Assembly: GCF_001902635.1 (NCBI RefSeq)
Contig: NZ_MJAO01000017.1
Location: 1-64,000, forward strand
DNA length: 64,000 nucleotides
Direction: 5' to 3'
Origin: Serratia marcescens
GTDB taxonomy: Bacteria > Pseudomonadota > Gammaproteobacteria > Enterobacterales > Enterobacteriaceae
Below, one piece after another: positions 45,391 through 54,767 of this stretch. A program made the position numbers and the translations under genes. The notes below the pieces were generated by a model. It ran no database searches and had not been told where the DNA came from. It saw nothing but the letters and a program-made list of their open reading frames with translations. Each line of letters begins with the position of its first letter. Position 1 is the first letter of the stretch.

Positions 45391-46146
45391 TTACTGCTGC
45401 GCGTAGTGCGTGGCCAGCCGGTGCCCCTGCAACCATTGGTCCAGTTCGCGGAACTGCGCCTTCAGCTCGTCGTTCTGCAAATGCGCCGGCGTTTGCGAGA
45501 AGTAAAACTGGAACGCGACGCCCTGCTGATTGCGCGCCCGAGCGTCGGCCCCGGCCTGCAACAGCAGCAGCGCCAGGTGCGGCGCGTTGATCTTCGCCGC
45601 CAGATGCAGCGGGGTATCCCCCAGCCGATCGCTCAACGTGGAGTCCGCCCCGGCCGCCAGCAACAGCCGCAGCTGCTCCTCGCGCCCGGCCAGCACCGCC
45701 GCCGCCAGCGGCGTGGCGCCGGTGACGGCATTACGTACGTTCACCTGCGCACCCTTAGTCAGCAGCAACCGCAGGTACTGCGCATCTTGCAACATCGCCG
45801 CGGTGTGCAGCGCACTGTTGCCGTCCAGCCCCGCCGCCGAAACGTCGGCGCCGAGATCCAGCAACGCCTGCACGCTGCCCGGCTGCTGCGCAAGCACCGC
45901 CCACTGCAACAGCGTGACCTGCCGATCGCCCCGCTCGCGCAAGCGCTCCTGCGTGGCCTGCGCCTTGATGCCCTGCGCATCGCCGCGCGCCACCGCCTGA
46001 GCCAGCGCCAGATTGCTCCGGCCGTCAAACGGCGAAATCTCCTGCCCCATCTGTTGCTCCTTAGCCATCATCAGTAAACCGGTCACTGCGACCAGCGCCA
46101 GTAAGGCTATCGCCAGCGCCCGCCGCAAGCGACGCCCTTCAGGCAT
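45391..46146 (-). CDS. phlB: Ankyrin-repeat accessory protein of phospholipase PhlA (PhlB)
   Basis: A 251-residue protein with one N-terminal membrane helix (about residues 10-27) followed by at least four ankyrin repeats (for example LDGNSALHTAAMLQDAQYL, TGATPLAAAVLAGREEQL and LGDTPLHLAAKINAPHL). It starts 8 bases inside the end of phlA. In the phlA-phlB and yplA-yplB pairs the second gene is an accessory or protective partner of the phospholipase. That role is assigned from position and domain type. The anchored repeats would face either membrane side depending on topology. Confidence 0.85.
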   Translation of the reverse strand: MPEGRRLRRALAIALLALVAVTGLLMMAKEQQMGQEISPFDGRSNLALAQAVARGDAQGIKAQATQERLRERGDRQVTLLQWAVLAQQPGSVQALLDLGADVSAAGLDGNSALHTAAMLQDAQYLRLLLTKGAQVNVRNAVTGATPLAAAVLAGREEQLRLLLAAGADSTLSDRLGDTPLHLAAKINAPHLALLLLQAGADARARNQQGVAFQFYFSQTPAHLQNDELKAQFRELDQWLQGHRLATHYAQQ

Positions 46147-47101
46147 TGGCCTTCGCCTCCCACGGCTTTTGTTCCGCCATCGAGCTTATCACCTTGTCGA
46201 TGCCGTGCGCCGTCAGGCTGCGATCCAGATGCTTGCTCGGCCGCCAGTCATCGATGCCGGTCAGGGTATCGTTGTTGGCCAGGGTGATGTTGTGGCCGAT
46301 GGCGTCCGGGATCAGCGAGGTCGACTCCTGGGTGCTGGTCAGCATGTCATATTGCTCGCTGTAGCGGCGGATGCCGCCGGCTTCGGCATCTTTCTTCGCC
46401 GCCGCCGGATCGATGCCCAGACGATTCAGGGTGTAATCCGAAACCCCGGCCGCGTTGAAGGTGACCGCCACGGTACCGGTCGCCAGCGCCGCCGTGGCCG
46501 CCAGACCGCCGCCAAGCGAATGGCCGGCGATCACCAGCGCATCGCCGAACGCCGCCTTGGCGCTTTTCGCGGCGGCGACCGCCTGATTGTACTGCACATC
46601 GTCATAGCCCGTCGCCTGACGCACGTTGCTCAGCCAGTCGCGCCAGTCGTTGGTGCCGGCAAAAGCCAACACATACTGCTTGTCGTTGCTGTAGATCCCG
46701 GCCTGGAAACCGCTGCCCGCGTCATGCAGGCTGGCGGGATCGATACCGAAGCCGAGCAGCGCGCTGTCGCTCAGGCGGTTAAACCCGGCGGCGCCCTGGC
46801 CGTTTAGCGAATAAACGTCCTTGGCCAACAGCGCCAACGCATAATCACCCTCCTGCGATTGTTTCCCCCGCGTCACACCCGGCGCTGCCGTCGCCGTCGG
46901 CGCCGCCGCTGAGATATCGCTGACCAGCGTATTCAGCAGATTTTGCGCGTTAAGCGTGTTCTGAGAGGGAGTGGCCACCGCCGCCGGGTTTGTCGGCGCT
47001 GCCGCGGGCTGCGCCGCCGTCGCCGTCTCGGCAACGGCCCGAGCTGTAGGGATCGCGGGCACCGGGGATACTGCAGAGGTAAAACTTAAAGACATACTCA
47101 T
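46139..47101 (-). CDS. phlA: Secreted phospholipase A1 PhlA
   Basis: Extracellular phospholipase A of Serratia; by family knowledge it gives indirect haemolysis. The ATG at 47101 (MSMSLSFTSA) has AGGAG upstream and yields 320 residues, the known length; the open frame to 47149 is not used. The lipase elbow GHSLGGG places the nucleophile at Ser195. Residues 20-75 are an Ala/Pro/Thr-rich stretch without a Sec signal, fitting the export through the flagellar apparatus reported for S. liquefaciens PhlA and Yersinia YplA. It is translationally coupled to phlB and inserted between srmB and grcA. Confidence 0.92.
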   Translation of the reverse strand: MSMSLSFTSAVSPVPAIPTARAVAETATAAQPAAAPTNPAAVATPSQNTLNAQNLLNTLVSDISAAAPTATAAPGVTRGKQSQEGDYALALLAKDVYSLNGQGAAGFNRLSDSALLGFGIDPASLHDAGSGFQAGIYSNDKQYVLAFAGTNDWRDWLSNVRQATGYDDVQYNQAVAAAKSAKAAFGDALVIAGHSLGGGLAATAALATGTVAVTFNAAGVSDYTLNRLGIDPAAAKKDAEAGGIRRYSEQYDMLTSTQESTSLIPDAIGHNITLANNDTLTGIDDWRPSKHLDRSLTAHGIDKVISSMAEQKPWEAKANA

Positions 47102-47288
47102 GCCGACTCCTTGTCGATAGACTTTTTTATTCAGCACCTGAATAGGCACTGCTTTAGCTATCGGCAGGTCGGATGAGTTCTGTATTACGAATGCTTATCT
47201 TTGCGCAGAATGTGATCCGCGTTCAGTTTTCAACCGTCAGACGTAAAAAAGGGAGCCGAAGCTCCCTCATTATTGACTGCACCGCAAA

Positions 47289-47672
47289 TTACAGGCTTTC
47301 GGTAAAGGTGCGGGCGATGACGTCGCGCTGCTGTTCCGGCGTCAGGGAATTGAAGCGCACCGCATAACCGGACACGCGGATGGTCAACTGCGGGTATTTT
47401 TCCGGGTGCTTGACCGCGTCTTCCAGGGTTTCACGGCGCAGCACGTTGACGTTCAGATGCTGACCGCCTTCCACGCGCACGGTCGGTTGCATTTCAAGCG
47501 GCACTTCACGGTATTCGATCTGGCCCAGATCGCTCACCGCGACAACCTGATCTTCCGCGTAGTTGGCCTTGGCGCACACGCAGCGAGCTTCCGCTTTTTC
47601 ATCGTCCAGCAGCCAGAAAGAATTCACCAGCGCCTGGTCGTTCGCTTTGGTAATTTGAATACCGGTAATCAT
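47289..47672 (-). CDS. grcA: Autonomous glycyl radical cofactor GrcA (YfiD)
   Basis: A 127-residue spare glycyl-radical domain that restores oxygen-damaged pyruvate formate-lyase. The radical glycine is Gly102 in [12 protein letters not shown], followed by [17 protein letters not shown]. The ATG at 47672 (MITGIQITK) has GGAGG before it; six extra upstream codons are not used. Expression is normally high under oxygen limitation or acid. Confidence 0.97.
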   Translation of the reverse strand: MITGIQITKANDQALVNSFWLLDDEKAEARCVCAKANYAEDQVVAVSDLGQIEYREVPLEMQPTVRVEGGQHLNVNVLRRETLEDAVKHPEKYPQLTIRVSGYAVRFNSLTPEQQRDVIARTFTESL

Positions 47673-48018
47673 TATGTTGCCTCCGTACAAGGGCGTAAAA
47701 ATTCACGTCGTGAGAAAACCCAATTCTGGTTTCGGCCATTTGGTAAAACCATTGTTGTCTTGTTGTTCTGTATACCAGCCTGACCGGGCCAGTTCCTTGA
47801 TTAAAGTCAATTTTTACCGGGTAGGCACAAGGCGTGAAGGGGCAAATTTATGTTTTATATCAATTTTCCCACTGCGGCAAAAACCAATTATTTTTGTAAA
47901 TTTTCAAAAATAATTGCATAAAGCACGGCGGCGAGAAATGAAAAGCGGGTTTCGCTACGCGTGCCGAAACGGTAAGCTATAGCCCATGAATTGCTAAAGA
48001 AAACAAAGGAGAGCGTTT
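47673..48018 (-). promoter_or_regulatory. grcA upstream region with an FNR-like site
   Basis: This 346-base gap between divergent grcA and ung has no gene. At 47797-47810 there is TTGAT-TAAA-GTCAA, one base from the FNR consensus TTGAT-N4-ATCAA, about 125 bases upstream of the grcA start. E. coli yfiD is FNR-activated, so this is a sensible site; a weaker half-site (TATCAA) lies near 47860. The ung promoter is not resolved. Confidence 0.6.
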
Positions 48019-48702
48019 ATGGCCACCTCCCTCACCTGGCATGACGTGATCGGCAAAGAGAAAGAGCAGCCCTATTTTGTTGAAACGCTCGCCTTTGTTG
48101 CCGCTGAGCGCCAGGCCGGTAAGACCATTTATCCACCGCAGAAGGACGTGTTCAACGCTTTCCGCTATACCGAGCTGGCGGACGTCAAAGTCGTCATCCT
48201 CGGCCAGGATCCGTACCACGGCCCCAATCAGGCGCACGGCCTCTCTTTCTCGGTGCGCCCCGGCGTGCCGGCGCCGCCGTCGCTGGTGAATATGTATAAA
48301 GAGCTGGCGACCGACATTCCCGGCTTCGAGCGCCCGGATCACGGCTGCCTGCAAAGCTGGGCCGAACAGGGCGTACTGCTGCTCAACACCGTGCTGACGG
48401 TGGAAGGCGGCCGCGCGCACTCGCACGCCAATCTGGGCTGGGAAACCTTTACCGACAAAGTGATCGCCGCTCTGAACGAGAACCGTGAAGGCGTGGTGTT
48501 TCTGCTGTGGGGCTCGCACGCGCAGAAGAAAGGTAACTTTATCGACCGCAACCGCCACCACGTGCTGAAAGCGCCGCACCCGTCGCCGCTCTCCGCCCAC
48601 CGCGGTTTCCTCGGCTGCCACCACTTCTCGCAGGCCAATCAGTTGCTGGAACAGCAAGGGCTGGCACCTATCGACTGGATGCCACGCCTGCCGCAGGCGT
48701 AA
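48019..48702 (+). CDS. ung: Uracil-DNA glycosylase Ung
   Basis: Removes uracil from DNA, 227 residues. The catalytic Asp is in [17 protein letters not shown], the uracil-contact Asn in LLNTVLTVE, and the minor-groove loop is [17 protein letters not shown] precedes the start. It is convergent with grpE through a shared terminator. Confidence 0.98.
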   Translation: MATSLTWHDVIGKEKEQPYFVETLAFVAAERQAGKTIYPPQKDVFNAFRYTELADVKVVILGQDPYHGPNQAHGLSFSVRPGVPAPPSLVNMYKELATDIPGFERPDHGCLQSWAEQGVLLLNTVLTVEGGRAHSHANLGWETFTDKVIAALNENREGVVFLLWGSHAQKKGNFIDRNRHHVLKAPHPSPLSAHRGFLGCHHFSQANQLLEQQGLAPIDWMPRLPQA

Positions 48703-48714
48703 TTCAGAGACAAA

Positions 48715-48736
48715 AAAGGCACCCTCGGGTGCCTTT
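48715..48736. terminator. Bidirectional terminator ung/grpE
   Basis: AAAGGCACCC-TC-GGGTGCCTTT, a 10-bp stem flanked by A-rich sequence on the left and TCTTT on the right. Confidence 0.92.
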
Positions 48737-48759
48737 CTTTATGCTTTCCGCCGGGGCGA

Positions 48760-49344
48760 TTACGCCTTGGCTTTGGAGACCGCCACCATCGCCGGGCGCA
48801 GCAAGCGGCCGTTCAGCGTGTAGCCTTTCTGCATCACCATCATCACGTGGTTCGGTTGGTGATCGGCGGATTCCATCATGCTCATCGCCTGATGCACTTC
48901 CGGGTTGAACGGCACGTTGACGTCGCCGACGATTTCAATGCCGTACTTGCGCACCACGTCCAGCAGCGATTTCAGCGTCAGTTCGATGCCTTCGATCATC
49001 GCGGCCAGTTCCGGATTGTTTTTATCCGCCAGCTCCAGCGCGCGCTCCAGGTTGTCGATCACCGGCAGCAGATCGCCGGAGAATTTCTCCAGGGCGAACT
49101 TGTGCGCTTTCTCGACGTCCAGTTCGGCGCGGCGACGGATGTTTTCCGCTTCCGCTTTGGCGCGCAGCAGGCTGTCGCGCTCGCGCTGTTGAGCTTCCGC
49201 CAGTTGAGTTTCCAATTCGGCGATACGCGCATCGCGCAGATCGACGCCTTCCGCCGCTTCCGGCAGCGTATCCTCGTGATGAGCGTGTTGTTCCATTTCT
49301 TCCGAGACTTGCTCGTTTGGCGTCTTCTGTTCTTTACTACTCAT
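48760..49344 (-). CDS. grpE: Nucleotide exchange factor GrpE
   Basis: Co-chaperone that releases ADP from DnaK, 194 residues. An acidic N-terminus is followed by a long coiled-coil (about residues 35-90), then the helical bundle and beta-wing with [15 protein letters not shown] and [20 protein letters not shown]. It has a perfect heat-shock promoter upstream. Confidence 0.98.
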   Translation of the reverse strand: MSSKEQKTPNEQVSEEMEQHAHHEDTLPEAAEGVDLRDARIAELETQLAEAQQRERDSLLRAKAEAENIRRRAELDVEKAHKFALEKFSGDLLPVIDNLERALELADKNNPELAAMIEGIELTLKSLLDVVRKYGIEIVGDVNVPFNPEVHQAMSMMESADHQPNHVMMVMQKGYTLNGRLLRPAMVAVSKAKA

Positions 49345-49385
49345 GAATATCTCCGCGTTTTAGCATTAATCTCGCAACTTGGCTT

Positions 49386-49414
49386 ATTATGGGGATCAAA
49401 ACCGGGGTTTCAAG
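49386..49414 (-). promoter_or_regulatory. Sigma-32 heat-shock promoter of grpE
   Basis: On the minus strand CTTGAAA (49408-49414) and CCCCATAAT (49386-49394) are separated by 13 bases, matching the sigma-32 consensus closely. The leader to the grpE start is about 35 bases. Confidence 0.93.
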
Positions 49415-49469
49415 TCAACCGGTCACAATGTGGGGCATAAACGGGTCCCGGTGAGGAAAATCACAACAA

Positions 49470-50348
49470 ATGAATAAAAAATTCGCCTGTATAGGCATTG
49501 TTGGCCACCCGCGTCACCCTTCTGCGCTGGCAACCCACGAGATGCTGTTCCACTGGCTGGTCGCCCGCGGTTATTCGGTGATGGTCGAGCGCCAGATCGC
49601 CCATGATCTGGGGCTGAAAGACGCCGTGACCGGCAGCCTGGCGGATATCGGCCAGCGCGCTGACCTGGCGGTGGTGGTCGGCGGCGACGGCAACATGCTC
49701 GGCGCCGCGCGCGTGCTGGCGCGTTACGACATCAAGGTGATCGGGGTCAACCGCGGCAACCTCGGCTTCCTCACCGATCTCGATCCCGACAACGCCCTGC
49801 AGCAGCTGGCGGACGTGCTGGAGGGCGAGTATATCGACGAACAGCGTTTCCTGCTGGAAACCATCGTGCATAAAGAGCACCAGCAGTGCCGCATCAGCAC
49901 CGCCATCAACGAAGTGGTGCTCCACCCCGGCAAAGTGGCGCACATGATCGAATTCGAAGTGTATATCGACGATCGCTTCGCCTTCTCGCAACGCTCCGAC
50001 GGCCTGATCATCGCCACGCCGACCGGTTCCACCGCCTACTCGCTCTCCGCCGGCGGGCCGATCCTCACCCCGTCGCTGGAAGCGATCGCGCTGGTGCCGA
50101 TGTTCCCGCACACCCTTTCCGCCCGGCCGCTGGTGATCAACGGCGACAGCACCATCCGATTGAAGTTTTCGCAGATCGGCAGCGATCTGGAAATCAGCTG
50201 CGACAGCCAGATCGCGCTGCCGATACAGGAAGGTGAAGAAGTGCTGATCCGCCGCAGCGATTTCCACCTTAATCTGATTCACCCGAAGGACTACAGCTAT
50301 TTCAACACGTTAAGCACCAAGCTGGGTTGGTCGAAAAAATTGTTCTAA
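49470..50348 (+). CDS. nadK: NAD kinase NadK
   Basis: Phosphorylates NAD+ to NADP+, 292 residues. Motifs [13 protein letters not shown] and the NE block [22 protein letters not shown] are followed by [23 protein letters not shown]. It is divergent from grpE and 86 bases upstream of recN. Confidence 0.98.
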   Translation: MNKKFACIGIVGHPRHPSALATHEMLFHWLVARGYSVMVERQIAHDLGLKDAVTGSLADIGQRADLAVVVGGDGNMLGAARVLARYDIKVIGVNRGNLGFLTDLDPDNALQQLADVLEGEYIDEQRFLLETIVHKEHQQCRISTAINEVVLHPGKVAHMIEFEVYIDDRFAFSQRSDGLIIATPTGSTAYSLSAGGPILTPSLEAIALVPMFPHTLSARPLVINGDSTIRLKFSQIGSDLEISCDSQIALPIQEGEEVLIRRSDFHLNLIHPKDYSYFNTLSTKLGWSKKLF

Positions 50349-50366
50349 AATCTGCGCCGGCCACTT

Positions 50367-50408
50367 TACTGTATATAAAACCAGTTTATACTGTATGAAA
50401 CTACAGTT
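50367..50408 (+). promoter_or_regulatory. Two LexA (SOS) boxes before recN
   Basis: Box 1, TACTG-TATATAAAAC-CAGTT (50367-50386), and box 2, TACTG-TATGAAACTA-CAGTT (50389-50408), both have the CTG-N10-CAG core. They cover a possible promoter with -10 TATACT at 50387-50392. The two operators are adjacent, so tight repression until DNA damage is expected. Confidence 0.95.
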
Positions 50409-50434
50409 ATGTGTTTATACACAGGAAGGTTCCC

Positions 50435-52096
50435 ATGCTGGCGCAATTAACCATCAGCAACTTTGCTATCGTTCGTGAGTTGGAAATCGATTTTCAACCG
50501 GGTATGACGGCGATCACCGGTGAAACCGGCGCCGGCAAATCCATCGCCATCGATGCCCTGGGGCTGTGCCTCGGCAACCGCGCCGACGGCAATGTGGTGC
50601 GTCTGGGGGCCGCCCGCGCCGACATCTGCGCCCGCTTCTCGCTGGCGGACACCCCGTCCGCGCGCGAGTGGCTGGAGCAGAACCAGCTGGACGACAGCAA
50701 CGAATGCCTGCTGCGCCGGGTGATCAACGCCGACGGCCGTTCGCGCGGCTTTATCAACGGCACCGCCGTGCCGCTGTCACAGCTGCGCGAGCTGGGGCAA
50801 CGCCTGATCCAAATTCATGGTCAACACGCCCATCAGCTGCTGCTCAAGCCGGAGCACCAAAAAACGCTGCTCGACGCCTATGCCGACGAACCCGCCCTGT
50901 TGGCGGCAATGAGCCAGGCCTATCAGCGCTGGCACCAAAGCTGCCGCGAGCTGGCGCACCATCAGCAGCAGTCCATCGAGCGCGAAGCGCGCAAGCAGCT
51001 GCTGCAATACCAATTGAAAGAGCTGAACGAATTCGCGCCGCAGGCCGGCGAGTTCGAACAGACCGACGCCGAGTACAAGCGCCTGGCCAACAGCGGCCAG
51101 CTGCTGACCCTCAGCCAGCAGACATTGCAGCTGCTGGCCGACAGCGACGAGAACAACATGCTCAGCCAGCTCTACAGCGCCAAACACCTGCTGCTCGAGC
51201 TCGCCGGGCTGGACGACAAGCTCAGCGGCCTGCTGGACATGCTGGAAGAGGCCTCGATCCAAATCAGCGAAGCCAGCGACGAGCTGCGCCATTACGCCGA
51301 TCGCATGGATCTCGATCCCAACCGCCTGCACGAGCTGGAGCAGCGCCTGTCGCGCCAAATCAGCCTGGCGCGCAAACACCAGGTCGCACCGGAAGAGTTG
51401 CCGCAGCTGCATCAACAGTTGCTGGATGAACAGCAGCTGCTGTCGCAGCAGGAAAGCGATCACGAGCATCTGAACGAGGCGGTCACTCTGCATCACCAGC
51501 AGGCGCTGGAACTGGCGGAGCAGCTGCACCAGAAACGCCTGCATTACGCCGCCGAGCTGACCACGCTCATCACCGACAGCATGCAGGCGCTCTCCATGCC
51601 GCACGGCAAATTCAACATCGACGTGCGCTTCGAACCACAGTATCTGAGCGCCGAAGGGGCCAGCCGCAGCGAGTTCTGCGTCTCCACCAACCCAGGCCAG
51701 CCGCTGCAGCCGCTGGCGAAGGTTGCCTCCGGCGGTGAGCTGTCGCGCATCGCGCTAGCCATTCAGGTGATCACCGCTCGCAAGATGGAAACCCCGGCGC
51801 TGATCTTCGACGAAGTGGACGTGGGCATCAGCGGCCCAACCGCCGCCATCGTCGGCCGCCTGCTGCGCCAGCTCGGCGAATCCACCCAGGTGATGTGCGT
51901 GACCCACCTGCCGCAGGTGGCCGGGTGCGGGCATCAGCACCTGTTCGTCAGCAAGCAGACCGACGGCACGGTCACCGAAACCCAAATGGCACCGCTGGAT
52001 AAACGCGCGCGGCTACAGGAGCTGGCGCGCCTGCTCGGCGGCAGCGAAGTCACCCGCAATACGCTGGCGAATGCCAAAGAACTGCTGGCGGCATAA
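50435..52096 (+). CDS. recN: DNA repair protein RecN
   Basis: SMC-like ATPase that holds broken DNA together, 553 residues. Walker A is [15 protein letters not shown]; the middle is a long coiled-coil (about 150-370). The C-terminal signature and Walker B are [13 protein letters not shown] and [15 protein letters not shown]. The ATG at 50435 follows AGGAAGG; an open start at 50411 overlaps the SOS boxes and is not used. Confidence 0.97.
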   Translation: MLAQLTISNFAIVRELEIDFQPGMTAITGETGAGKSIAIDALGLCLGNRADGNVVRLGAARADICARFSLADTPSAREWLEQNQLDDSNECLLRRVINADGRSRGFINGTAVPLSQLRELGQRLIQIHGQHAHQLLLKPEHQKTLLDAYADEPALLAAMSQAYQRWHQSCRELAHHQQQSIEREARKQLLQYQLKELNEFAPQAGEFEQTDAEYKRLANSGQLLTLSQQTLQLLADSDENNMLSQLYSAKHLLLELAGLDDKLSGLLDMLEEASIQISEASDELRHYADRMDLDPNRLHELEQRLSRQISLARKHQVAPEELPQLHQQLLDEQQLLSQQESDHEHLNEAVTLHHQQALELAEQLHQKRLHYAAELTTLITDSMQALSMPHGKFNIDVRFEPQYLSAEGASRSEFCVSTNPGQPLQPLAKVASGGELSRIALAIQVITARKMETPALIFDEVDVGISGPTAAIVGRLLRQLGESTQVMCVTHLPQVAGCGHQHLFVSKQTDGTVTETQMAPLDKRARLQELARLLGGSEVTRNTLANAKELLAA

Positions 52097-52336
52097 AAAA
52101 GCTCAACTTTTTCACTTTCCTGCGGTCTGACAGTGACGCTGTTGGCCCGAGAAATATCTAAAGCGCGGCGCAGCGGTGATCTGAAGCCTCCTCAACGGCC
52201 TGAAACAGGCCAAGCGCTTGAGGTGCTGAAGGAAAGCCAACGCGCCGCAACTTGAAAGATGAAGGGTATAAAGGTTTCCAACTGCCGCAAGGTCTATTAT
52301 CATCGGCATCCTATGCCCTAAAGGAATGTGATTACT

Positions 52337-52675
52337 ATGCGCTGTAAAACGCTGACTGCCGCCGCTGTAGTTCTTGTGATGCTGACTGCAGGCTGTTCTA
52401 CTTTTGAAAAGGTGGTTTATCGTCCTGACATCAACCAGGGGAACTACCTGACGTCGACCGACGTGGCGAAAATCCAGAAGGGGATGACCCAGCAACAGGT
52501 CGCTTACACATTGGGCACCCCAATGCTGCAAGACCCGTTCGGGACTCAGACGTGGTTCTATGTGTTCCGCCAGCAGCCTGGCCATGAAGATATCACCCAG
52601 CAAACGCTGACGCTGACCTTCAACAGCGCAGGCGTGTTGACCGATATCCAGAACAAACCGGCGCTGACCAAGTAA
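52337..52675 (+). CDS. bamE: Outer-membrane assembly lipoprotein BamE (SmpA)
   Basis: Small subunit of the BAM complex, 112 residues. The signal peptide ends in the lipobox LTAGC (Cys at about residue 22), followed by [13 protein letters not shown], as in E. coli. The ATG at 52337 ([11 protein letters not shown]) has AAGGAATG upstream; an ATT/ATG three codons earlier is not used. Sigma-E normally raises BAM genes. Confidence 0.97.
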   Translation: MRCKTLTAAAVVLVMLTAGCSTFEKVVYRPDINQGNYLTSTDVAKIQKGMTQQQVAYTLGTPMLQDPFGTQTWFYVFRQQPGHEDITQQTLTLTFNSAGVLTDIQNKPALTK

Positions 52676-52773
52676 TCGGCGCCGCCCGCTCTTCCGGCCC
52701 ATGAGGGGGCATGACGTTCCTCATGACAGTCGCAGGCTGCAACGCGGAAGAGAATAATCAGTTTCAGATAAAA

Positions 52774-52805
52774 AAATAAGGCGCTATAAGCGCCTTATTT
52801 TTTTT
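52774..52805. terminator. Bidirectional terminator bamE/rnfH, overlapping the rnfH 3' end
   Basis: AAATAAGGCGC-TATAA-GCGCCTTATTTTTTTT, an 11-bp stem with A- and T-runs. The last codons and the stop of rnfH (KIRRL, stop TAG) fall inside one arm and the loop. Confidence 0.93.
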
Positions 52806-53080
52806 GCCTTTTCTGCCCGTTGCCGGCGCAGTTCTTTCGGATCGGCGATCAGCGGCCGGTAGATCTCCACCCGGTCGCCGTCGTTCAGCGTATCACCCAG
52901 CTTGGCCGGTCGGCTGTAGATGCCGATTTTGTTGCTCTTAAGATCGATATCCTGGCGCAGCTCCAGCAGGCCAGAAGCCTGAATCGCCTGCTCGACGCTG
53001 CTGCCCTCGGCCAGCTTTACCTTGCGCAGGTACTGGCGCTCCGGCAAGGCATACACCACCTCGACCCGAATGTCAGACAC
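52784..53080 (-). CDS. rnfH: RnfH/YfjF ubiquitin-like fold protein (GTG start)
   Basis: A 98-residue beta-grasp protein of the RnfH family. The conserved block is [36 protein letters not shown]. It starts with GTG at 53080, 8 bases inside ratA, as in the E. coli ratA-rnfH (yfjG-yfjF) pair. Its function is not settled. The C-terminal KKIRRL is encoded by the terminator stem. Confidence 0.94.
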   Translation of the reverse strand: MSDIRVEVVYALPERQYLRKVKLAEGSSVEQAIQASGLLELRQDIDLKSNKIGIYSRPAKLGDTLNDGDRVEIYRPLIADPKELRRQRAEKAKKIRRL

Positions 53081-53507
53081 TGTAGACCTCTTTCGCCCGC
53101 TGGGTGAAGGCCTGCACCATGCTGCCCGCCAGCTCTTTGAACACCTTGCCGAACGCCAACTCGATCAGTTTGTTGGTAAACTCGAAGTCCAGGTGCAACT
53201 CCACCTTGCAGGCCTCTTCGCTCAGCGGCGTGAACTGCCAGCCGCCCATCAGCTTGCGGAACGGACCATCGACCAGCTGCATATTGATGCTCTGGTTATC
53301 CAGCAGCGTATTGCGCGTAGTGAAGGTCTTACTGATGCCGGCCTTGGCGACGTCCACCGCGGCGGTCATTTCGTTGGAGGTAGCGTTAAGCACCCGGCTG
53401 CCGGTGCAGCCTGGCAGAAAATCGGGATAAGAATGAACATCGTTAACCAACTGATACATCTGCTCGGCGCTGAACGGCACTAATGCAGACCGACTGATCT
53501 GGGGCAT
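53073..53507 (-). CDS. ratA: RatA (YfjG), START-domain protein
   Basis: Coenzyme Q-binding START/SRPBCC family, 144 residues. E. coli RatA was described as a toxin that blocks 70S ribosome association; the mitochondrial homologue Coq10 binds ubiquinone. The start at 53507 ([21 protein letters not shown]) is the conserved one; an open frame to 53561 is not used. Blocks [10 protein letters not shown] and [22 protein letters not shown] are conserved. Divergent from smpB. Confidence 0.95.
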   Translation of the reverse strand: MPQISRSALVPFSAEQMYQLVNDVHSYPDFLPGCTGSRVLNATSNEMTAAVDVAKAGISKTFTTRNTLLDNQSINMQLVDGPFRKLMGGWQFTPLSEEACKVELHLDFEFTNKLIELAFGKVFKELAGSMVQAFTQRAKEVYSV

Positions 53508-53668
53508 ATCATTTCCTGTAAGACATAAAACGTACAGATAATACCATTTATCTGGCGGCAAACAAAAAATCTGCTACGGGATGGCGGCGCCAAAAATGCG
53601 AAAAATTGCGCAGGTGCTGAACGGGAAAGGATTTCTTTCGCTGAAGCATCCAGTATAATGAACGCACT

Positions 53669-54151
53669 ATGACAAAGAAAAAAGCACACAAACCCGGTTC
53701 CGCCACCATTGCCCAAAACAAGCGCGCGCGTTTCGAATACTTCATTGAAGAAGAGTTCGAGGCGGGCCTGTCGCTGCAAGGGTGGGAAGTTAAATCGCTG
53801 CGTGCCGGCAAAGCCAACCTCAGCGACAGCTACGTGACGTTCCGTGACGGTGAAGCCTATCTGTTTGGCGCCACCATCACCCCGCTCAACGTGGCTTCGT
53901 CGCATGTGGTGTGCGATCCGACGCGTACCCGTAAACTGCTGCTGAACCGACGCGAGCTGGACACCCTGCTCGGCCGCGTCAACCGCGATGGCTACACCGT
54001 GGTGGCCTTGTCCCTGTATTGGAAAAATGCCTGGAGCAAGATCAAGATCGGTGTAGCCAAAGGCAAGAAAGAGCACGACAAACGCGATGACATCAAAGAT
54101 CGCGAATGGCAGACGGCGAAAGCCCGTATCATGAAGCACGCCAATCGTTAA
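53669..54151 (+). CDS. smpB: SsrA-binding protein SmpB
   Basis: tmRNA partner for trans-translation, 160 residues. The OB-fold core [32 protein letters not shown] and the basic C-terminal tail ([18 protein letters not shown]), which enters the empty mRNA channel, are present. It lies 49 bases upstream of ssrA, the gene for its RNA partner. Confidence 0.98.
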   Translation: MTKKKAHKPGSATIAQNKRARFEYFIEEEFEAGLSLQGWEVKSLRAGKANLSDSYVTFRDGEAYLFGATITPLNVASSHVVCDPTRTRKLLLNRRELDTLLGRVNRDGYTVVALSLYWKNAWSKIKIGVAKGKKEHDKRDDIKDREWQTAKARIMKHANR

Positions 54152-54200
54152 GCCGCTGGCTTATCGAAGTAAACTTCTGGTATACTGCACAAAGTTACTT

Positions 54201-54564
54201 GGGGCTGATTCTGGATTCGACGGGATTTGCGAAGCCCTAGGAGCATGCCGAGGGGCGGTTGGCCTCGTAAAAAGCCGCAAAAAAATAGTCGCAAACGACG
54301 AAAACTACGCACTAGCAGCTTAATAACCTGCTTAGAGCCCTCTCTCCCTAGCCTCCGCTCTTAGGACGGGGATCAAGAGAGGTCAAACCCAAAAGAGATC
54401 GCGTGGACGTCCTGCCTGGGGCTGAAGCGTTAAACTTAATCAGGCTAGTCTGTCAGTAGCGTGTCCATCCGCAGCTGGCCGGCGAATGTAAAGATTGGAC
54501 TAAGCATGTAGTGCCGACGGTGTAGTAATTTCGGACGCGGGTTCAACTCCCGCCAGCTCCACCA
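54201..54564 (+). ncRNA. ssrA: tmRNA (ssrA)
   Basis: Transfer-messenger RNA for ribosome rescue, 364 bases. It begins GGGGCTGATTCTGGATTCGA and ends in the acceptor stem plus CCA (CCGCCAGCTCCACCA). The tag reading frame at 54291-54323 encodes ANDENYALAA followed by stop codons, identical to E. coli. A -10 sequence TATACT precedes it by about 17 bases. The 3' end is the attachment site of the adjoining island; the gene itself appears intact. Confidence 0.98.
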
Positions 54565-54660
54565 AAATTCTCCATCGGTGATTACCAGAGTCATCCGATG
54601 AAGTCCTAAGAGCCCGCACGGCGCAAGCCCTGCGGGCTTTTTTGTGCCCTCAATTTGTCC
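54565..54660 (+). other. Island attachment site (attL) region at the ssrA 3' end, with terminator
   Basis: The ssrA 3' end, followed by AATTCTCCATCGGTGATTACC and the terminator AGCCCGCA/TGCGGGCT with a T-run (54611-54643), is almost the sequence I recall downstream of E. coli ssrA next to prophage CP4-57. A tyrosine integrase begins 124 bases later, so this is the integrase-proximal junction. The exact core repeat cannot be fixed without the right end of the island. Confidence 0.8.
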
Positions 54661-54710
54661 CGCGAAGTCCGAAGAGAACTAATTAAATCCGAACCTTTTA
54701 GGCCCATTGA

Positions 54711-54749
54711 TAGGCCCAACGAAAAGCTCTATTGTTTTCGTTGGGCCTA
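54711..54749 (+). promoter_or_regulatory. 15-bp inverted repeat in front of the integrase
   Basis: TAGGCCCAACGAAAA and TTTTCGTTGGGCCTA form a perfect 15-bp stem with a 9-base loop, ending 18 bases before the integrase start. An extra TTAGGCCCA lies at 54699-54707. It could be an integrase or excisionase arm site, an autoregulatory operator, or an RNA hairpin limiting integrase translation. Confidence 0.75.
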
Positions 54750-54767
54750 AACGCATGGAGATTCCCC

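Noticed and set aside
54201-54564. Possible tRNA gene at the island junction
   Set aside because: The tRNA-like ends belong to tmRNA; the tag frame ANDENYALAA settles it.
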